This document shows, piece after piece, positions 1-9,266 of a DNA stretch of 64,000 bases; positions within the stretch are counted from its first letter, which is position 1, and every line of letters starts with the position of its first letter. The stretch lies in the NCBI RefSeq assembly GCF_000429825.1, contig NZ_KE386957.1, forward strand, positions 8,186 to 72,185. Reading direction: 5' to 3'. The notes below the pieces were generated by a model. The model ran no database searches, was not told the origin of the DNA, and saw nothing but the letters and a program-made list of their open reading frames with translations. Origin of the DNA: Cohnella thermotolerans DSM 17683. Its GTDB lineage: Bacteria > Bacillota > Bacilli > Paenibacillales > Paenibacillaceae. The position numbers and the translations under genes are program-made.

Positions 1-102
1 CAGCCTCGGCTGCGGCTCGACGGCGCCCTGTAAGATCGAAAATCGATCTTGCAGCCTCGGCTGCGGCTCGGCGGCGCCCTGTAAGATCGAAAATCGATCT
101 TA
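1..102. repeat. Two tandem 51-bp palindrome-bearing units
   Basis: Units 1-51 and 52-102 differ only at unit positions 20 and 51. Each contains a perfect hairpin, AAGATCGA / AAA / TCGATCTT (32-50 and 83-101). A diverged inverted copy lies at 16333-16356. It starts at the window edge, so more units may lie to the left. It looks like a dispersed intergenic palindromic repeat rather than a terminator, since no T-run follows. Confidence 0.8.
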
Positions 103-165
103 CAGCCGGGACCGCTTGGAGGTCAGGCAGCGATCGCTCGTTCGCAAACTACGCTGGAAATGGAC

Positions 166-210
166 AAAAAACGGCGGCGCAGGGAGCTTCCTCTCTGCAC
201 CGCCGTTTTT
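166..210 (-). terminator. Rho-independent terminator after the TetR gene
   Basis: A 20-nt stem with one mismatch (166-185 with 191-210) encloses a five-base loop and is flanked by A5 and T5, so it can end transcription in either direction. It sits 49 bp past the stop of the minus-strand TetR gene. Confidence 0.75.
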
Positions 211-258
211 ATGCTGCCACGCTAATCAACCCGCCTGTTATCGAGCCAGCCTCCTGCG

Positions 259-1068
259 TTATTTTCCCGATGCCGGCTCCGGCTTCTCCGCTTGCTTGCC
301 TTGCAGATAGACTTCGATGCCGTCCAGGATGCGCTCCAGCCCGAATAGAAAGTCGTCGCCTACCGTATTCCCTTCCGCGCTCTCTTCGGTGTATACGCCG
401 GATTGAACGAGCGGATGCAAGTACGGATAACGGTCCGGCCCGACCAGAAGCTTAAGCTCCTTCGTATAGCCCCGTCCGCTGAACGAATCGGGCGCGGTTC
501 CGGCCTTCAGCGCGCGGTCCATATCCCGCAGGACGATGCCTACGTTGCGGGCATATCCGCTCAGGAGCAGAACGAAAGACATTTTCTCGTAACCGTTCAG
601 AGGAAGATTCCGCATCGTCCGAAGCCCCCAGTCCACGATCCGAAGATGATTGGGCGTTAGCGGAACGCTCGTGATCGGGATGTCGACGAACCAGGGATGG
701 TCCCGGATAAATTGAATGGTCGCGTTGACGTAATCTCTCATTTCTTGCCGCCAATCCTCGTCCGGCCGCTCGGGCGGGAGCGGAATGTCGCACGCGGCGT
801 CCATCATCAGCACCAGCAGATCGTCCTTGCTGTCCACGTATCGGTAAAGCGACATCGTCGTAAAACCTAGCGACTGCGCGACCCGGCTCATCGACACCGC
901 GCCCAGCCCGTCCCGATCGGCGATCGCAATGGCCGCTTCGACGATTTGGGGAATGCTGAGCTCGCCCTTCGGCCCCCGCTTCGGCTGCTTGACCTTTCCC
1001 CAGCTGAGCCGCACGGCGTTCGGCAGATTCCGGAAAGCTTCGTCGTCCCCAATGTCTTCATTCGGCAT
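259..1068 (-). CDS. TetR/AcrR family transcriptional regulator
   Basis: A 269-residue cytoplasmic repressor-type protein. An N-terminal TetR helix-turn-helix (about residues 35-90) shows the pattern of two short helices, then SLYRYVDSKDDLL. The C-terminal all-helical domain resembles the TetR_C class that binds small ligands and dimerises. The frame is open upstream to 1131, but the ATG at 1068 has GGAGG eight bases ahead and is preferred. It is divergent from the membrane-protein gene at 1264, so that gene or a gene outside the window is a possible target. The ligand is unknown. Confidence 0.85.
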   Translation of the reverse strand: MPNEDIGDDEAFRNLPNAVRLSWGKVKQPKRGPKGELSIPQIVEAAIAIADRDGLGAVSMSRVAQSLGFTTMSLYRYVDSKDDLLVLMMDAACDIPLPPERPDEDWRQEMRDYVNATIQFIRDHPWFVDIPITSVPLTPNHLRIVDWGLRTMRNLPLNGYEKMSFVLLLSGYARNVGIVLRDMDRALKAGTAPDSFSGRGYTKELKLLVGPDRYPYLHPLVQSGVYTEESAEGNTVGDDFLFGLERILDGIEVYLQGKQAEKPEPASGK

Positions 1069-1263
1069 AATTGCGTCCTCCATCATCATTTCGTCGTCAC
1101 GAAAATGTATATTCAATAAACAGTATATCACGCTTCGCTGCGCCGCAAAACACCGTCCCCCGACCTAAGTCGGGCAACCGCCTTCCCCCGAGCAGGAGGC
1201 CGCCCTTGGCCGTTCGTGGTAAGGTTAACAGTAGATAAGCTTAAATTGTGAAGAGGTGACGTT

Positions 1264-1790
1264 ATGAGTATCAATCGGAACGCCTTCATCGGCTTCCTGC
1301 TGCTGGCGCTTGGATCCATGATCGCGTTCAAAGTCCACGGTTCCTGGTCGACCGGCTCGGTTTTCGAGTATTTCTGGCCCACGCTGTTTGTCGTCCCGGC
1401 CGGCGTCTTTTTCCATTGGCTGTATTTCTTCCTGAATCAGAGAGGCGTCGGTCTTCTCGTGCCGGGGGCATCGTGCTGTCCGTCGGCATCTTGTGCCAGA
1501 TCGCCACGCTGTTCGACAGCTGGGAGACGATGTGGCCCGGCTTCATTCTCGCGGTTGCGGTCGGCCTGCTCGAGCTGTATCTGTTCGGCAGCCGCAACCG
1601 TTGGCTGCTTATTCCGATCTTCATTCTGACCGGACTGTCCGGCCTGTTCTTCGCCGCTTATGCGGTCGGGGCGCTTCTGGGCAAGCTGTCCCACCTGCAG
1701 CCGCTTATCGTGCTGGCCTTCATTGCCGCCGGCATCGGCCTTCTCCTATTCCGGAAGAAGGAGAACGTCTATCGCCAGCCTTGGGAGTAA
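1264..1790 (+). pseudogene. LiaF/DUF5668-like membrane protein, frameshifted in a G-run
   Basis: The ATG at 1264 follows GAGGTG. Frame 1 encodes hydrophobic segments up to ...GLLVPG near 1466, and the family-like continuation GIVLSVGILCQ... is in frame 3 and runs to 1790. The switch falls at a run of five G (1464-1468). One more G would restore a single 175-residue protein with about five membrane segments and a short charged tail (RKKENVYRQPWE). The pattern of paired transmembrane helices with a conserved GLLVPGG turn resembles the LiaI/LiaF-like transmembrane domain. It is either a real frameshift, phase variation, or a base-calling error in the homopolymer. Confidence 0.7.
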
Positions 1791-2143
1791 AGCTGCCCGC
1801 CAGGCAATCCAGCCCGTCTCCGATCGCAGAGGCGGGTTTTCTTCGTTCCGCCCGAGCCCGGCTGTTTCCCGCAAGCTGCTTCGCCGATGGTCATGCGGCT
1901 TTTTCGCTCTGAGGTTCCCGGCGAACGGAAGCTCCGGATCCTGCAGCAGCGCAAGCGTCTGGTCGGCGACCGCTTTCTCGTGCTGCAGACGGGCTTGCTC
2001 CCGTTTGATGAGCCAGAAGGCGGCGTCCTGACCGGCCCTTCGACCGACGCGGGCCGCGCCGGTTTTACGCCGATGCGGCCCAACTCCTGAGCTGCATTCC
2101 CCGGCGCGGGTCTGAACTCTCGGCAAACGGCCAGCACCCTATG
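1791..2143. other. Intergenic stretch with no confident gene
   Basis: An open minus-strand frame here includes a helical-looking stretch (FWLIKREQARLQHEKAV near 1970-2020), but no ribosome site or recognisable family supports it. I treat it as non-coding or a remnant. Confidence 0.3.
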
Positions 2144-2167
2144 CAAAAAAGCACCCCTAAGGGTGCT
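2144..2167 (-). terminator. Terminator of the xyl operon
   Basis: On the minus strand AGCACCC-TTAG-GGGTGCT is followed by T6. It lies about 70 bp past the xylH stop at 2236 and closes the minus-strand block. Confidence 0.85.
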
Positions 2168-2235
2168 CAGCCTGCCGGAGAAGCTCGGCCTGGACGCGGC
2201 AACAAAGCGTTGCCGCATCTTCCGCTTGCCGCTCC

Positions 2236-3414
2236 TTAACTCTGCGCCTTCTTCCGCTTCCGGCTGTAAATATCGACATAAACGGCCAGCACCAGAATGC
2301 CTCCCTTGACGATATACTGCCAGAATGACTCCATGTTCATCAGGCTCATCCCGTTGTCGAGGCTGCCCATGACAAGCGCGCCGATGAGCGCGCCGACAAT
2401 CGTGCCCGAGCCGCCGACGAGGCTGGTGCCCCCGATGACGCAGGCGGCGATCGCGTCGAGCTCGTAGTTCTGGCCGGCGCTCATCGTCGCCGCGTTGAGA
2501 CGGGCCGTCAGCACGAGCGCGGCGACGGCGGCGAGGGTGTTGCACAGGACGAACACGAGCAGCACCTTGCGCCTGATGTTGATGCCGGACAGCCGCGCCG
2601 CCTCGGCGTTGCCTCCAATGGCGTACACCTGGCGCCCGAACGTCGTATTTTTCGAGATGAATGTGAACACAAGCGCCAGAACGACGACCATGACGAACGG
2701 GACCGGAATCCCCTTGTAGCTGTTCATCACCGCGACGAAGCCCAGAATGAGCGCTCCGACCAGAATCATCCGCAGCAGGCTGATCGCCAGCGGCTCGACG
2801 TCGAAGCCGTACTTCCGGCGCGAGGCCCTTTTGAGGATAACGAGATAGGCCGCGACAAGCAAGCCGGCGATGCCGAAAATCCACCCGACGACGTCGGACG
2901 TGTAGGACTGTCCGATCGACTTCAGCGACGGCGACAGCGGAGCGACGGTCACGCTGCCCGTCGAACCAAACAGCAAGCCCCGGAAAACCAGCATCCCGCC
3001 CAGCGTGACGATAAAGGCCGGAACCGCCTTGTAGGCGATAATCCACCCCTGAACCAAACCGGCGGCCGCCCCGATCGCGACCGTCACGACGATGACGGGA
3101 ATCGTGCTCCAGTCGTACCAGACGTTCAGCATGGCCGCGACGCCCCCGGTGAAGCCGACGAGCGAACCGATCGACAGATCGATGTGGCCGGCGACGATGA
3201 CGAGCACCATGCCGATGGCCAGAATGGCGGTCACCGACATTTGCAGGAACAGGTTGGACAAGTTCGTCGCCGTCAGGAACCGTTCGTGCAGCAGCGAAAA
3301 CAACACCCATATCGCCAGCAAAGCGCCGATCATCGTATAGGCGCGGGCGTCGAATTTGAACCAATTCGCCCGGCGCGCCTGTTTGGTCGTTACCGTATCC
3401 ATCGTTGCGTTCAT
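2236..3414 (-). CDS. xylH: D-xylose ABC transporter permease XylH
   Basis: A 392-residue polytopic inner-membrane permease of the BPD_transp_2 (ribose/xylose/galactose) family with about ten hydrophobic segments. Typical are the early ...[13 protein letters not shown] block and the late [20 protein letters not shown] block of this family. A cytoplasmic insertion (around 195-215, [14 protein letters not shown]) makes it as long as XylH/GguB rather than RbsC. Its ATG overlaps the xylG stop (ATGA, 3411-3414), indicating translational coupling. It forms the membrane channel for XylF and XylG. Galactose or glucose could also be carried. Confidence 0.9.
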   Translation of the reverse strand: MNATMDTVTTKQARRANWFKFDARAYTMIGALLAIWVLFSLLHERFLTATNLSNLFLQMSVTAILAIGMVLVIVAGHIDLSIGSLVGFTGGVAAMLNVWYDWSTIPVIVVTVAIGAAAGLVQGWIIAYKAVPAFIVTLGGMLVFRGLLFGSTGSVTVAPLSPSLKSIGQSYTSDVVGWIFGIAGLLVAAYLVILKRASRRKYGFDVEPLAISLLRMILVGALILGFVAVMNSYKGIPVPFVMVVVLALVFTFISKNTTFGRQVYAIGGNAEAARLSGINIRRKVLLVFVLCNTLAAVAALVLTARLNAATMSAGQNYELDAIAACVIGGTSLVGGSGTIVGALIGALVMGSLDNGMSLMNMESFWQYIVKGGILVLAVYVDIYSRKRKKAQS

Positions 3415-4934
3415 CCGCCTTTTCCCCCCGTTGCCGCCGTCATAATCCGCTCCTGCGTCGCGTCCTTCGCGCGAAATTCCGCCACCCGCTTGCCTTCCGC
3501 GATGACCATGATGCGGTGGCTCATCCCCAGCAGCTCGGGCAGCTCCGAAGAGACCATGATGATGGCCACCCCTTGGCGGATCAATTCGTTCATCATGTTA
3601 TAGATTTCGAACTTGGCCCCGACGTCGATGCCGCGCGTCGGCTCGTCCAGAATAAGAATTTTCGGCTTCGTCAACAGCCATTTGCCAAGCACCACCTTCT
3701 GCTGGTTGCCCCCGCTCAGCGTGCCGACGACGGTCTCCACCGAGCCGGCTTTGATCCGCAGGGCGCGTATCGACTCGTTGCCGCTCGCCACTTCGCGATT
3801 CGGATCGAGGACGCCGCCGGCCGCGAACATCGGCAAGCTGGCGAGCGTCAGATTGCTCTTAATGTCCATGCCCAGCACCAGGCCGAATTTCTTCCGGTCC
3901 TCCGAGACGAGCGCCATGCCTTCCCGGATAGCCTGCTCCGTGTTCCGGATGCGCACCGGCTTGCCGTCGATCTCCACCAGTCCGACGCTTTCTCCGGGGT
4001 AAGAGCCGAACAAGCTCATGACGAGCTCGGTCCGTCCCGCTCCCATTAAGCCCGCGATGCCGAAAATTTCTCCCTTGCGCACTTCGAACGTGATGTTGTC
4101 GATCACCTTCTTGCCCGCGAACTGCGGATGCAGGACCGAATAGTCCTCCACCCTCAGTACGACGTCCCCCGGCTTCGCCTCGATCCGCGGGAACAGCTCC
4201 TTCAATTCCCGCCCCACCATCAGCGAGATCACCTTCTCCTCGTTGATTTCCCTGGCGGGATACGTGCCGATCGTCCGGCCGTCGCGCAGCACCGTGATCG
4301 AGTCCGCGATGCTGAACACCTCATTCAGCTTGTGCGAGATATAGATGCAGGTGACGCCGCGCTTCCGGAATTCCCTCAGGATGTCGAGCAGAATGGCGAC
4401 TTCCTGTTCGGTCAGAGCGGCCGTCGGCTCGTCGAGAATGAGAATGCCCGCGTTCTTCGACAGCGCCTTGGCAATCTCCACCTGCTGCTGCTTGCCGATG
4501 CCGAGCGTCCCCGTCGGCGTCTCGGGACTGACATCGGTCAGCCCGACCTCGGCGAGCCACCGCTCGCTCTCCTTAAATACGCGCTCCCAATTGATGATGC
4601 CGAACCGGGCCTTCTCCTTGCCGAGAAAAAGATTCTCCGCGATCGACAGATCCTTCACCAGCGCAAGCTCCTGATAAATGATGGCGATGCCCGCTTCCTC
4701 CGCATCCTTGATGCCGGAGAACCGCTTCTCCTCGCCGTTAATCAGAATGTGGCCGTCGTAGCTCCCCGTGGGATACAGCCCGCTCAGCACCTTCATCAAC
4801 GTCGACTTGCCGGCTCCGTTCTCCCCGCAGAGGGCGTGAATCTCTCCCTTCTTCACCGTGAACGTCACGTCGTCGAGCGCCTTGACGCCGGGGAACTCCT
4901 TCGTAATATTCCGCATCTCCAACGCTGCCGTCAT
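3411..4934 (-). CDS. xylG: D-xylose ABC transporter ATP-binding protein XylG
   Basis: A 507-residue tandem ABC ATPase of the sugar CUT2 class. The first half has Walker A GENGAGKST (about 37-45), signature LGIGKQQQVEIAKAL and Walker B ILILDEPTAAL. The second half has the usual degenerate Walker A, GLMGAGRTE, with signature LSGGNQQKVVLGKWL and Walker B ILDEPTRGID. It energises import through XylH. The start has AGGTGG upstream. A 99-bp gap separates it from xylF, and its stop overlaps xylH. It equals MmsA/GguA/XylG in length. Confidence 0.92.
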   Translation of the reverse strand: MTAALEMRNITKEFPGVKALDDVTFTVKKGEIHALCGENGAGKSTLMKVLSGLYPTGSYDGHILINGEEKRFSGIKDAEEAGIAIIYQELALVKDLSIAENLFLGKEKARFGIINWERVFKESERWLAEVGLTDVSPETPTGTLGIGKQQQVEIAKALSKNAGILILDEPTAALTEQEVAILLDILREFRKRGVTCIYISHKLNEVFSIADSITVLRDGRTIGTYPAREINEEKVISLMVGRELKELFPRIEAKPGDVVLRVEDYSVLHPQFAGKKVIDNITFEVRKGEIFGIAGLMGAGRTELVMSLFGSYPGESVGLVEIDGKPVRIRNTEQAIREGMALVSEDRKKFGLVLGMDIKSNLTLASLPMFAAGGVLDPNREVASGNESIRALRIKAGSVETVVGTLSGGNQQKVVLGKWLLTKPKILILDEPTRGIDVGAKFEIYNMMNELIRQGVAIIMVSSELPELLGMSHRIMVIAEGKRVAEFRAKDATQERIMTAATGGKGG

Positions 4935-5033
4935 GCCATGCCCACCTCTCGATCGCCTCTCGAATCGGGAACAAGGGAAGCCCGCAAGCTACGGGCTTCG
5001 CCTTCTTTTATCCGGATCGTCCCTCGCCTGCGG

Positions 5034-6116
5034 CTATTTCGCGTTTTTGTAGACGTCTTCTTTCGAGTGGAAGCCGTCGGCGATAATCGTGGAATCGATA
5101 TTGTCTTTCGTGACCGCGATCGGCTCAAGCAGCACGGAAGGAACGTCGATCTTGCCGTTGTTGACTTTCTTGTCGGCCCCCGGGTCTTCGCCCTTCGCCA
5201 GCTTGATCGCAAGCTCGGCGGCTTTCTCCGCGAGCGACTTGATCGGCTTGTAGACGGTCATCGTCTGCGTGCCCTCGACGATTCGCTGGGCTGCGGCCAA
5301 CTCGGCGTCCTGGCCGGACACCGGAATTTTGCCCGCGAGCCCTTGGGCCGTCAGCGCCTGCACAACGCCGCCCGCGGTGCCGTCGTTCGCCGCGATGACC
5401 GCGTCGATCTGGTTGTTGTTCGCCGTCAGGGCGTTCTCCATGTTGGCGAGGGCGTTGGCCGGGCTCCAGTCTTTCGTCCATTGGTCGTACACGATCTGGA
5501 TGTCGCCGCTGTCGATATACTTCTGCAGAACGTCCATGGCGCCTTTCTTGAACAAGTGGGCGTTGTTGTCGGCTTCGGAGCCGCCGATGTAGACGTACTT
5601 GCCCTTCGGCGCCTTCGCGACGATCGCTTCCGCCTGCATCTGCCCGACCTTCTCGTTATCGAACGAGACGTACAGGTCGACGTCGGAGTTTTTGATCAAG
5701 CGGTCGTAGGCGAGTACCTTGATTCCCGCTTCGTGCGCTTTCTCGACGATCGCCGCGGTCGCTTCCGCGTTGTGGGGAACGACGACCAGCACGTCGACGC
5801 CCTGGGAAATCAACGACTCGGCTTGCGCGATCTGCTTGGCGTCGTCGCTGTTCGCCGCCTGCACGTCGACCGTAGCGCCCAACTTCTCCGCCGCCGCCTT
5901 GAACAGGTCGCGGTCCTTCTGCCAGCGCTCCTCCTGAAGCGTATCCAAGGAGAAGCCGATCTTGATTTTGCCGTCTCCGGATGCTGTCGCTTCGGAGCCG
6001 GATTCGCCCGCGGCGCTGCTGCCGTTCCCGTTGCCGTTCTTGCCGCATGCGGCCATGGCGAGCAGCAAGGCGACGAGGAGAATGGCGACCCCGCTTCTTT
6101 TCAACCCTATCTTCAT
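5034..6116 (-). CDS. xylF: D-xylose-binding lipoprotein XylF
   Basis: A 360-residue extracellular sugar-binding lipoprotein. The signal peptide ends in a lipobox (LAMAAC, Cys about 24), followed by a Ser/Gly-rich linker. The mature part follows E. coli XylF closely: RWQKDRD near the start, GVDVLVVVPHN, KVLAYDRLI, YVSFDNEKVG, ENALTANNNQIDAV, SGQDAEL and GTQTMTVYKPI. These are ligand-pocket and hinge segments of xylose-binding proteins, so xylose is the best-supported substrate. GGGAGAG precedes the ATG. It is the first gene of xylFGH and directly follows the sensory genes. Confidence 0.92.
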   Translation of the reverse strand: MKIGLKRSGVAILLVALLLAMAACGKNGNGNGSSAAGESGSEATASGDGKIKIGFSLDTLQEERWQKDRDLFKAAAEKLGATVDVQAANSDDAKQIAQAESLISQGVDVLVVVPHNAEATAAIVEKAHEAGIKVLAYDRLIKNSDVDLYVSFDNEKVGQMQAEAIVAKAPKGKYVYIGGSEADNNAHLFKKGAMDVLQKYIDSGDIQIVYDQWTKDWSPANALANMENALTANNNQIDAVIAANDGTAGGVVQALTAQGLAGKIPVSGQDAELAAAQRIVEGTQTMTVYKPIKSLAEKAAELAIKLAKGEDPGADKKVNNGKIDVPSVLLEPIAVTKDNIDSTIIADGFHSKEDVYKNAK

Positions 6117-6141
6117 CCTGCGTCTCTCCCTTTCTCATTAA

Positions 6142-6155
6142 TGTAACAGCTTACA
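6142..6155 (-). promoter_or_regulatory. cre-like palindrome upstream of xylF
   Basis: On the minus strand TGTAAGCTGTTACA lies 26-39 bp ahead of the xylF ATG. It differs from the catabolite-responsive consensus TGWNANCGNTNWCA at one central base. It could be a CcpA site or the operator of the neighbouring YesN-type regulator. Confidence 0.4.
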
Positions 6156-6268
6156 TTTCGAGAATAACACGCCGTTCTCGCCGGAAGAGGACGCATATTC
6201 TGGAATATCTTGCGGCGTTCTGCACTTTTTTGGTTCCGCTCGGAACCGGGTCGAGCCGCGGCGCGGCT

Positions 6269-7819
6269 CTATCCTTTTTTGCCGATCAGCGCCTTCCGGT
6301 AATCCGTCGGCGACGTTCCGCAGCATTTTTTGAACACCTTGCTGAAGTAGTTCGGGTCCCGGTAGCCGACCTCGTAGGCGATCTCCTTGAGGCTGCGCTC
6401 CCCGTCCGAGAGCAGCGCCTTCGCCCGCTCGACGCGGCATTCGGTCAGATAGTCGATGTAATTGACGCCGAACTGCTCCTTGAAACTTTTGCTGATATAG
6501 AACGGGCTCATGCCGGCCTCCTGCGCAATCGTCTCCAGGGAGATGTCCCGATGGGAATTCTGAGCGATATACTGCTTGATCCGATGAATAACGTCCGGCT
6601 CCAGACGGTTCTTGTACTTCTCCGCCTCCTGCCTGAGCTTCTTCAGCAGACACTCGGCCTCCGTCCGAAGCTGGCGGTAATCCTCAATCCGGAAGGAGAA
6701 GTAGGGAGGTTCCGTCTCGATTCCCATCTCCGTCAGCACCCGGAACGAGAGCCATATCGATTCCAGCGCCCGCTGCTGTGCCCGGTGAATGTTCAGGCCC
6801 GACCGTTCGCTCTGTTCGATCGCTTGCCGGATCGTCTCCCACGCTTCGTCCCAGCGTCCGAAGCGGATCTGGTCGGCCAGCTGCCGCTCTCTGCGCTGCG
6901 CCGCCGGATCGTTCGCCCCCGTCCCCGTTCCGGAGGGAAGATCTTCGTAGAGCCGGTATCTGGCCGGCAGAGAAGTATCCGAAGTCGCCGTCAGTGCTTC
7001 CTGATACGAGAAGCGGATATGCTCCAGCGAGGCGTACGGGCTTCCTACGCCGATGAAGCCGTTCAGGCCGTGCGAGCTGTCCAGCAAGCCGAGCAGTTGG
7101 CGCACCGTCGACGCCGCCTGCGCCCGGTAAGACTTGCCCGCTTCCAGGAAGATGACGATCGGAATTTGCCGGCCGGACATCGCGCCCACCCAGCCGTTCG
7201 CCATCCGCCTCACCTTCTCCTTGACCGTCCCGTAGAACGATTCCGCCGCCGCCCCGCCCTCGATCCGAATGACGAGCACGAAGGCTTCGCCCGTCGTGTC
7301 CCCTCCCAGCAAGCCGACCAGCTCGTTCAGATGAACCTCGTGAACGTGATCGAACAACAGCTGCGTCACGACATCCGCCTCGACGACGGACAGCATCCGC
7401 TCGATCGCGTTGCGTTCCCGGATTCGCAACTGGGAGTCGCTGCGTTCCTCCTCGATCTCCTTCACGACGCGGGCGACCGTCTCCTGAATCTCGCTCGCCT
7501 TGCTGGGCTTCAGCAAATAATCCTTCACGCCGAGCTTGATCGCGGAGCGGGCGTATTCGAACGTATCATAGGCCGTCACCATAATGAACTTCGTGGCGGG
7601 ATAGTCGGCGCCGATCCGCTCGATCGCCTCCAGGCCGTTCATGCCCGGCATTTTGATATCCATCAGAACGAGATCGGGCCGGAATTGCGGCACCAGCTCG
7701 ACCGCAAGCTTCCCGTTCTTCGCCTGCATAAGCTCCATGTCCGGGAACTTGTTGCGAAGGATGGCGGCCATTCCTTCCCGTTCGATCTGTTCATCGTCAA
7801 CGATGAGCAGCTTAATCAT
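6269..7819 (-). CDS. YesN-type response regulator (REC + AraC HTH)
   Basis: A 516-residue cytoplasmic regulator. The N-terminal receiver domain (1-120) has acidic residues VDDE, phospho-acceptor Asp54 (LMDIKMPG) and the switch Lys (LLKPSKA). A long middle region of about 280 residues is typical of YesN relatives. The C-terminal AraC domain (about 410-510) has both helix-turn-helices (ISLETIAQEAGMSPFYISKSFK and LKEIAYEVGYRDPNYFSKVFK). It overlaps the kinase gene by 8 bp and lies 152 bp upstream of xylF, so the xylFGH operon is the expected target. Confidence 0.9.
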   Translation of the reverse strand: MIKLLIVDDEQIEREGMAAILRNKFPDMELMQAKNGKLAVELVPQFRPDLVLMDIKMPGMNGLEAIERIGADYPATKFIMVTAYDTFEYARSAIKLGVKDYLLKPSKASEIQETVARVVKEIEEERSDSQLRIRERNAIERMLSVVEADVVTQLLFDHVHEVHLNELVGLLGGDTTGEAFVLVIRIEGGAAAESFYGTVKEKVRRMANGWVGAMSGRQIPIVIFLEAGKSYRAQAASTVRQLLGLLDSSHGLNGFIGVGSPYASLEHIRFSYQEALTATSDTSLPARYRLYEDLPSGTGTGANDPAAQRRERQLADQIRFGRWDEAWETIRQAIEQSERSGLNIHRAQQRALESIWLSFRVLTEMGIETEPPYFSFRIEDYRQLRTEAECLLKKLRQEAEKYKNRLEPDVIHRIKQYIAQNSHRDISLETIAQEAGMSPFYISKSFKEQFGVNYIDYLTECRVERAKALLSDGERSLKEIAYEVGYRDPNYFSKVFKKCCGTSPTDYRKALIGKKG

Positions 7820-9266
7820 AGGCTTTGACCTCCCTTGTTTTCGGAAGCGTAAGCGTCACCTTCGTGCCCGTTCCTTCCCCGCTTTGAATCTCGATCACGT
7901 CCTCGCGGCCGTAGAACAACCGGAGCCTCCGGACGACGTTGCCGAAGCCGATTCCCGTCGAATGGCCGCCTCCCTGCTGCGCGGCGGCTCTCTCCTCGAG
8001 AATTGCCCGGATCCGCTCCTCCGGCATGCCCGTGCCGTCGTCCTCGATGTCCACGACGACCCGTTCCCCCTCGTCCCGAACCCGGAAGCGGATCGTCCCT
8101 CCTTCCTCCAGCGGCTCGACGGCGTGAATGACCGCGTTCTCGACGATCGGTTGCAGCGTCAGCCCCGGAATGGACGCCGCCAGCGCGCCTTCGTCCACGT
8201 CGAACTCGTATTTCAGCCGATCGGTAAACCTGGCTTTCTGAATGCCCAAATATTCCTTCAGAACGCGAATCTCGTCATACAGCGTCACGGGCCGGTCGAG
8301 CCGCTTCAAGTTGTAACGCAGCAGTCCGGCGACGCTCGCCAGCAGGTCGCTCGTCTCCTCCGAGCCTTCCAGATAAGCCTTCTTGGACAGCGTATCCAGC
8401 GTGTTGAACAGGAAGTGAGGGTTGATCTGGCTCTGCAGGCTGCGAAGCTGACTCTCCTTCAGCAGCAGCTTGCTCTCCTTCAGCTCGCTCTCGAGCTGGG
8501 CCTTGTGCTGAATTTCGGAGATGAGATTGTTGATGTTGATCCGCATCCGGTCGAACGTGCGGGCGAGGAAAGAGATTTCGTCGCTTGCCGGCGCCTCGAT
8601 CGGCGTGTCGAACCGGCCCCGCGACAGCTCCCGGGCGGCCTGGGTCAGCTTCTGGATCGGCCTCGTAATGCTCAGAGAGAACCAATAGGTGAAGAGAAGG
8701 AGAATGACGGTGATCAGAGCCAGCATCCAGAAGCCGAGCTTCTTCAGCTCGTTGGACTGCCGGATCATGCCCCGATAGAAATGGTCGTATGTCTTCAGAT
8801 CGGTATCCAGGAGCGTGAGCGTCATTTCGGAGATGTACTTGGACAGCCTCGTCGCTTCCGTGAAGTCATTGAGCGATTCTTCGTTGTTTTTCTCTTCCAG
8901 AAACCTCACGGAACGGTTCGTCGAATCGACCAGCGAATCGATCAGGCTCAGATAGTTGGTCAGGGTGAAATGATTGCCGTCGTTGCGCAAGGCCGCGATT
9001 CTGTGCTTGGCGTCGGTCAGCCTCTTCACGCCCGCCTCCACCCCGAGCTTTCCTTCCGCATCGGGAGTCTGCAGATAGTTGTTGAGCGAAGTGACAAGCT
9101 GCTGGCTGGACGCCGTCACTTCGTTCATCTGCAGGTATCGTTGCAAAATCTGGTTATATTGGCCTTGCATCTTCTGGTTGTAATAGGTCAGCACGACCCA
9201 GATAGACACCATGATAAAGAGAACGATGGCGGTGAACGACAAAATTTTCTTCTGAATCGTATTCAT
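7812..9266 (-). CDS. YesM-type sensor histidine kinase
   Basis: A 484-residue membrane kinase. It has TM1 (about 10-32), an extracytoplasmic helical sensor of about 150 residues, TM2 (about 185-205), then HAMP, the His_kinase block QINPHFLFNTLD with the phospho-His, and an HATPase with N-box ENAVIHAVEP and DDGTGM. The frame opens further upstream, but the ATG at 9266 overlaps the preceding stop (ATGA, 9263-9266) and fits the family N terminus. Its sensor is likely instructed by the adjacent anchored sugar-binding protein and its partner is the YesN-type regulator. Confidence 0.9.
   Translation of the reverse strand: MNTIQKKILSFTAIVLFIMVSIWVVLTYYNQKMQGQYNQILQRYLQMNEVTASSQQLVTSLNNYLQTPDAEGKLGVEAGVKRLTDAKHRIAALRNDGNHFTLTNYLSLIDSLVDSTNRSVRFLEEKNNEESLNDFTEATRLSKYISEMTLTLLDTDLKTYDHFYRGMIRQSNELKKLGFWMLALITVILLLFTYWFSLSITRPIQKLTQAARELSRGRFDTPIEAPASDEISFLARTFDRMRININNLISEIQHKAQLESELKESKLLLKESQLRSLQSQINPHFLFNTLDTLSKKAYLEGSEETSDLLASVAGLLRYNLKRLDRPVTLYDEIRVLKEYLGIQKARFTDRLKYEFDVDEGALAASIPGLTLQPIVENAVIHAVEPLEEGGTIRFRVRDEGERVVVDIEDDGTGMPEERIRAILEERAAAQQGGGHSTGIGFGNVVRRLRLFYGREDVIEIQSGEGTGTKVTLTLPKTREVKAYD

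Noticed and set aside
1746-2126. Minus-strand 126-codon frame after the frameshifted membrane gene
   Set aside because: One helical-looking stretch but no start signal, family or conserved boundary. Listed only as intergenic.
1769-3364. 531-codon minus frame over xylH
   Set aside because: Out-of-frame shadow of xylH with Arg/Gly-rich composition.
4128-6146. Plus-strand 672-codon open frame opposite xylG and xylF
   Set aside because: An antisense shadow: Arg/Leu/Asp-rich, no ribosome site or domain, and the minus strand encodes clear transporter proteins.
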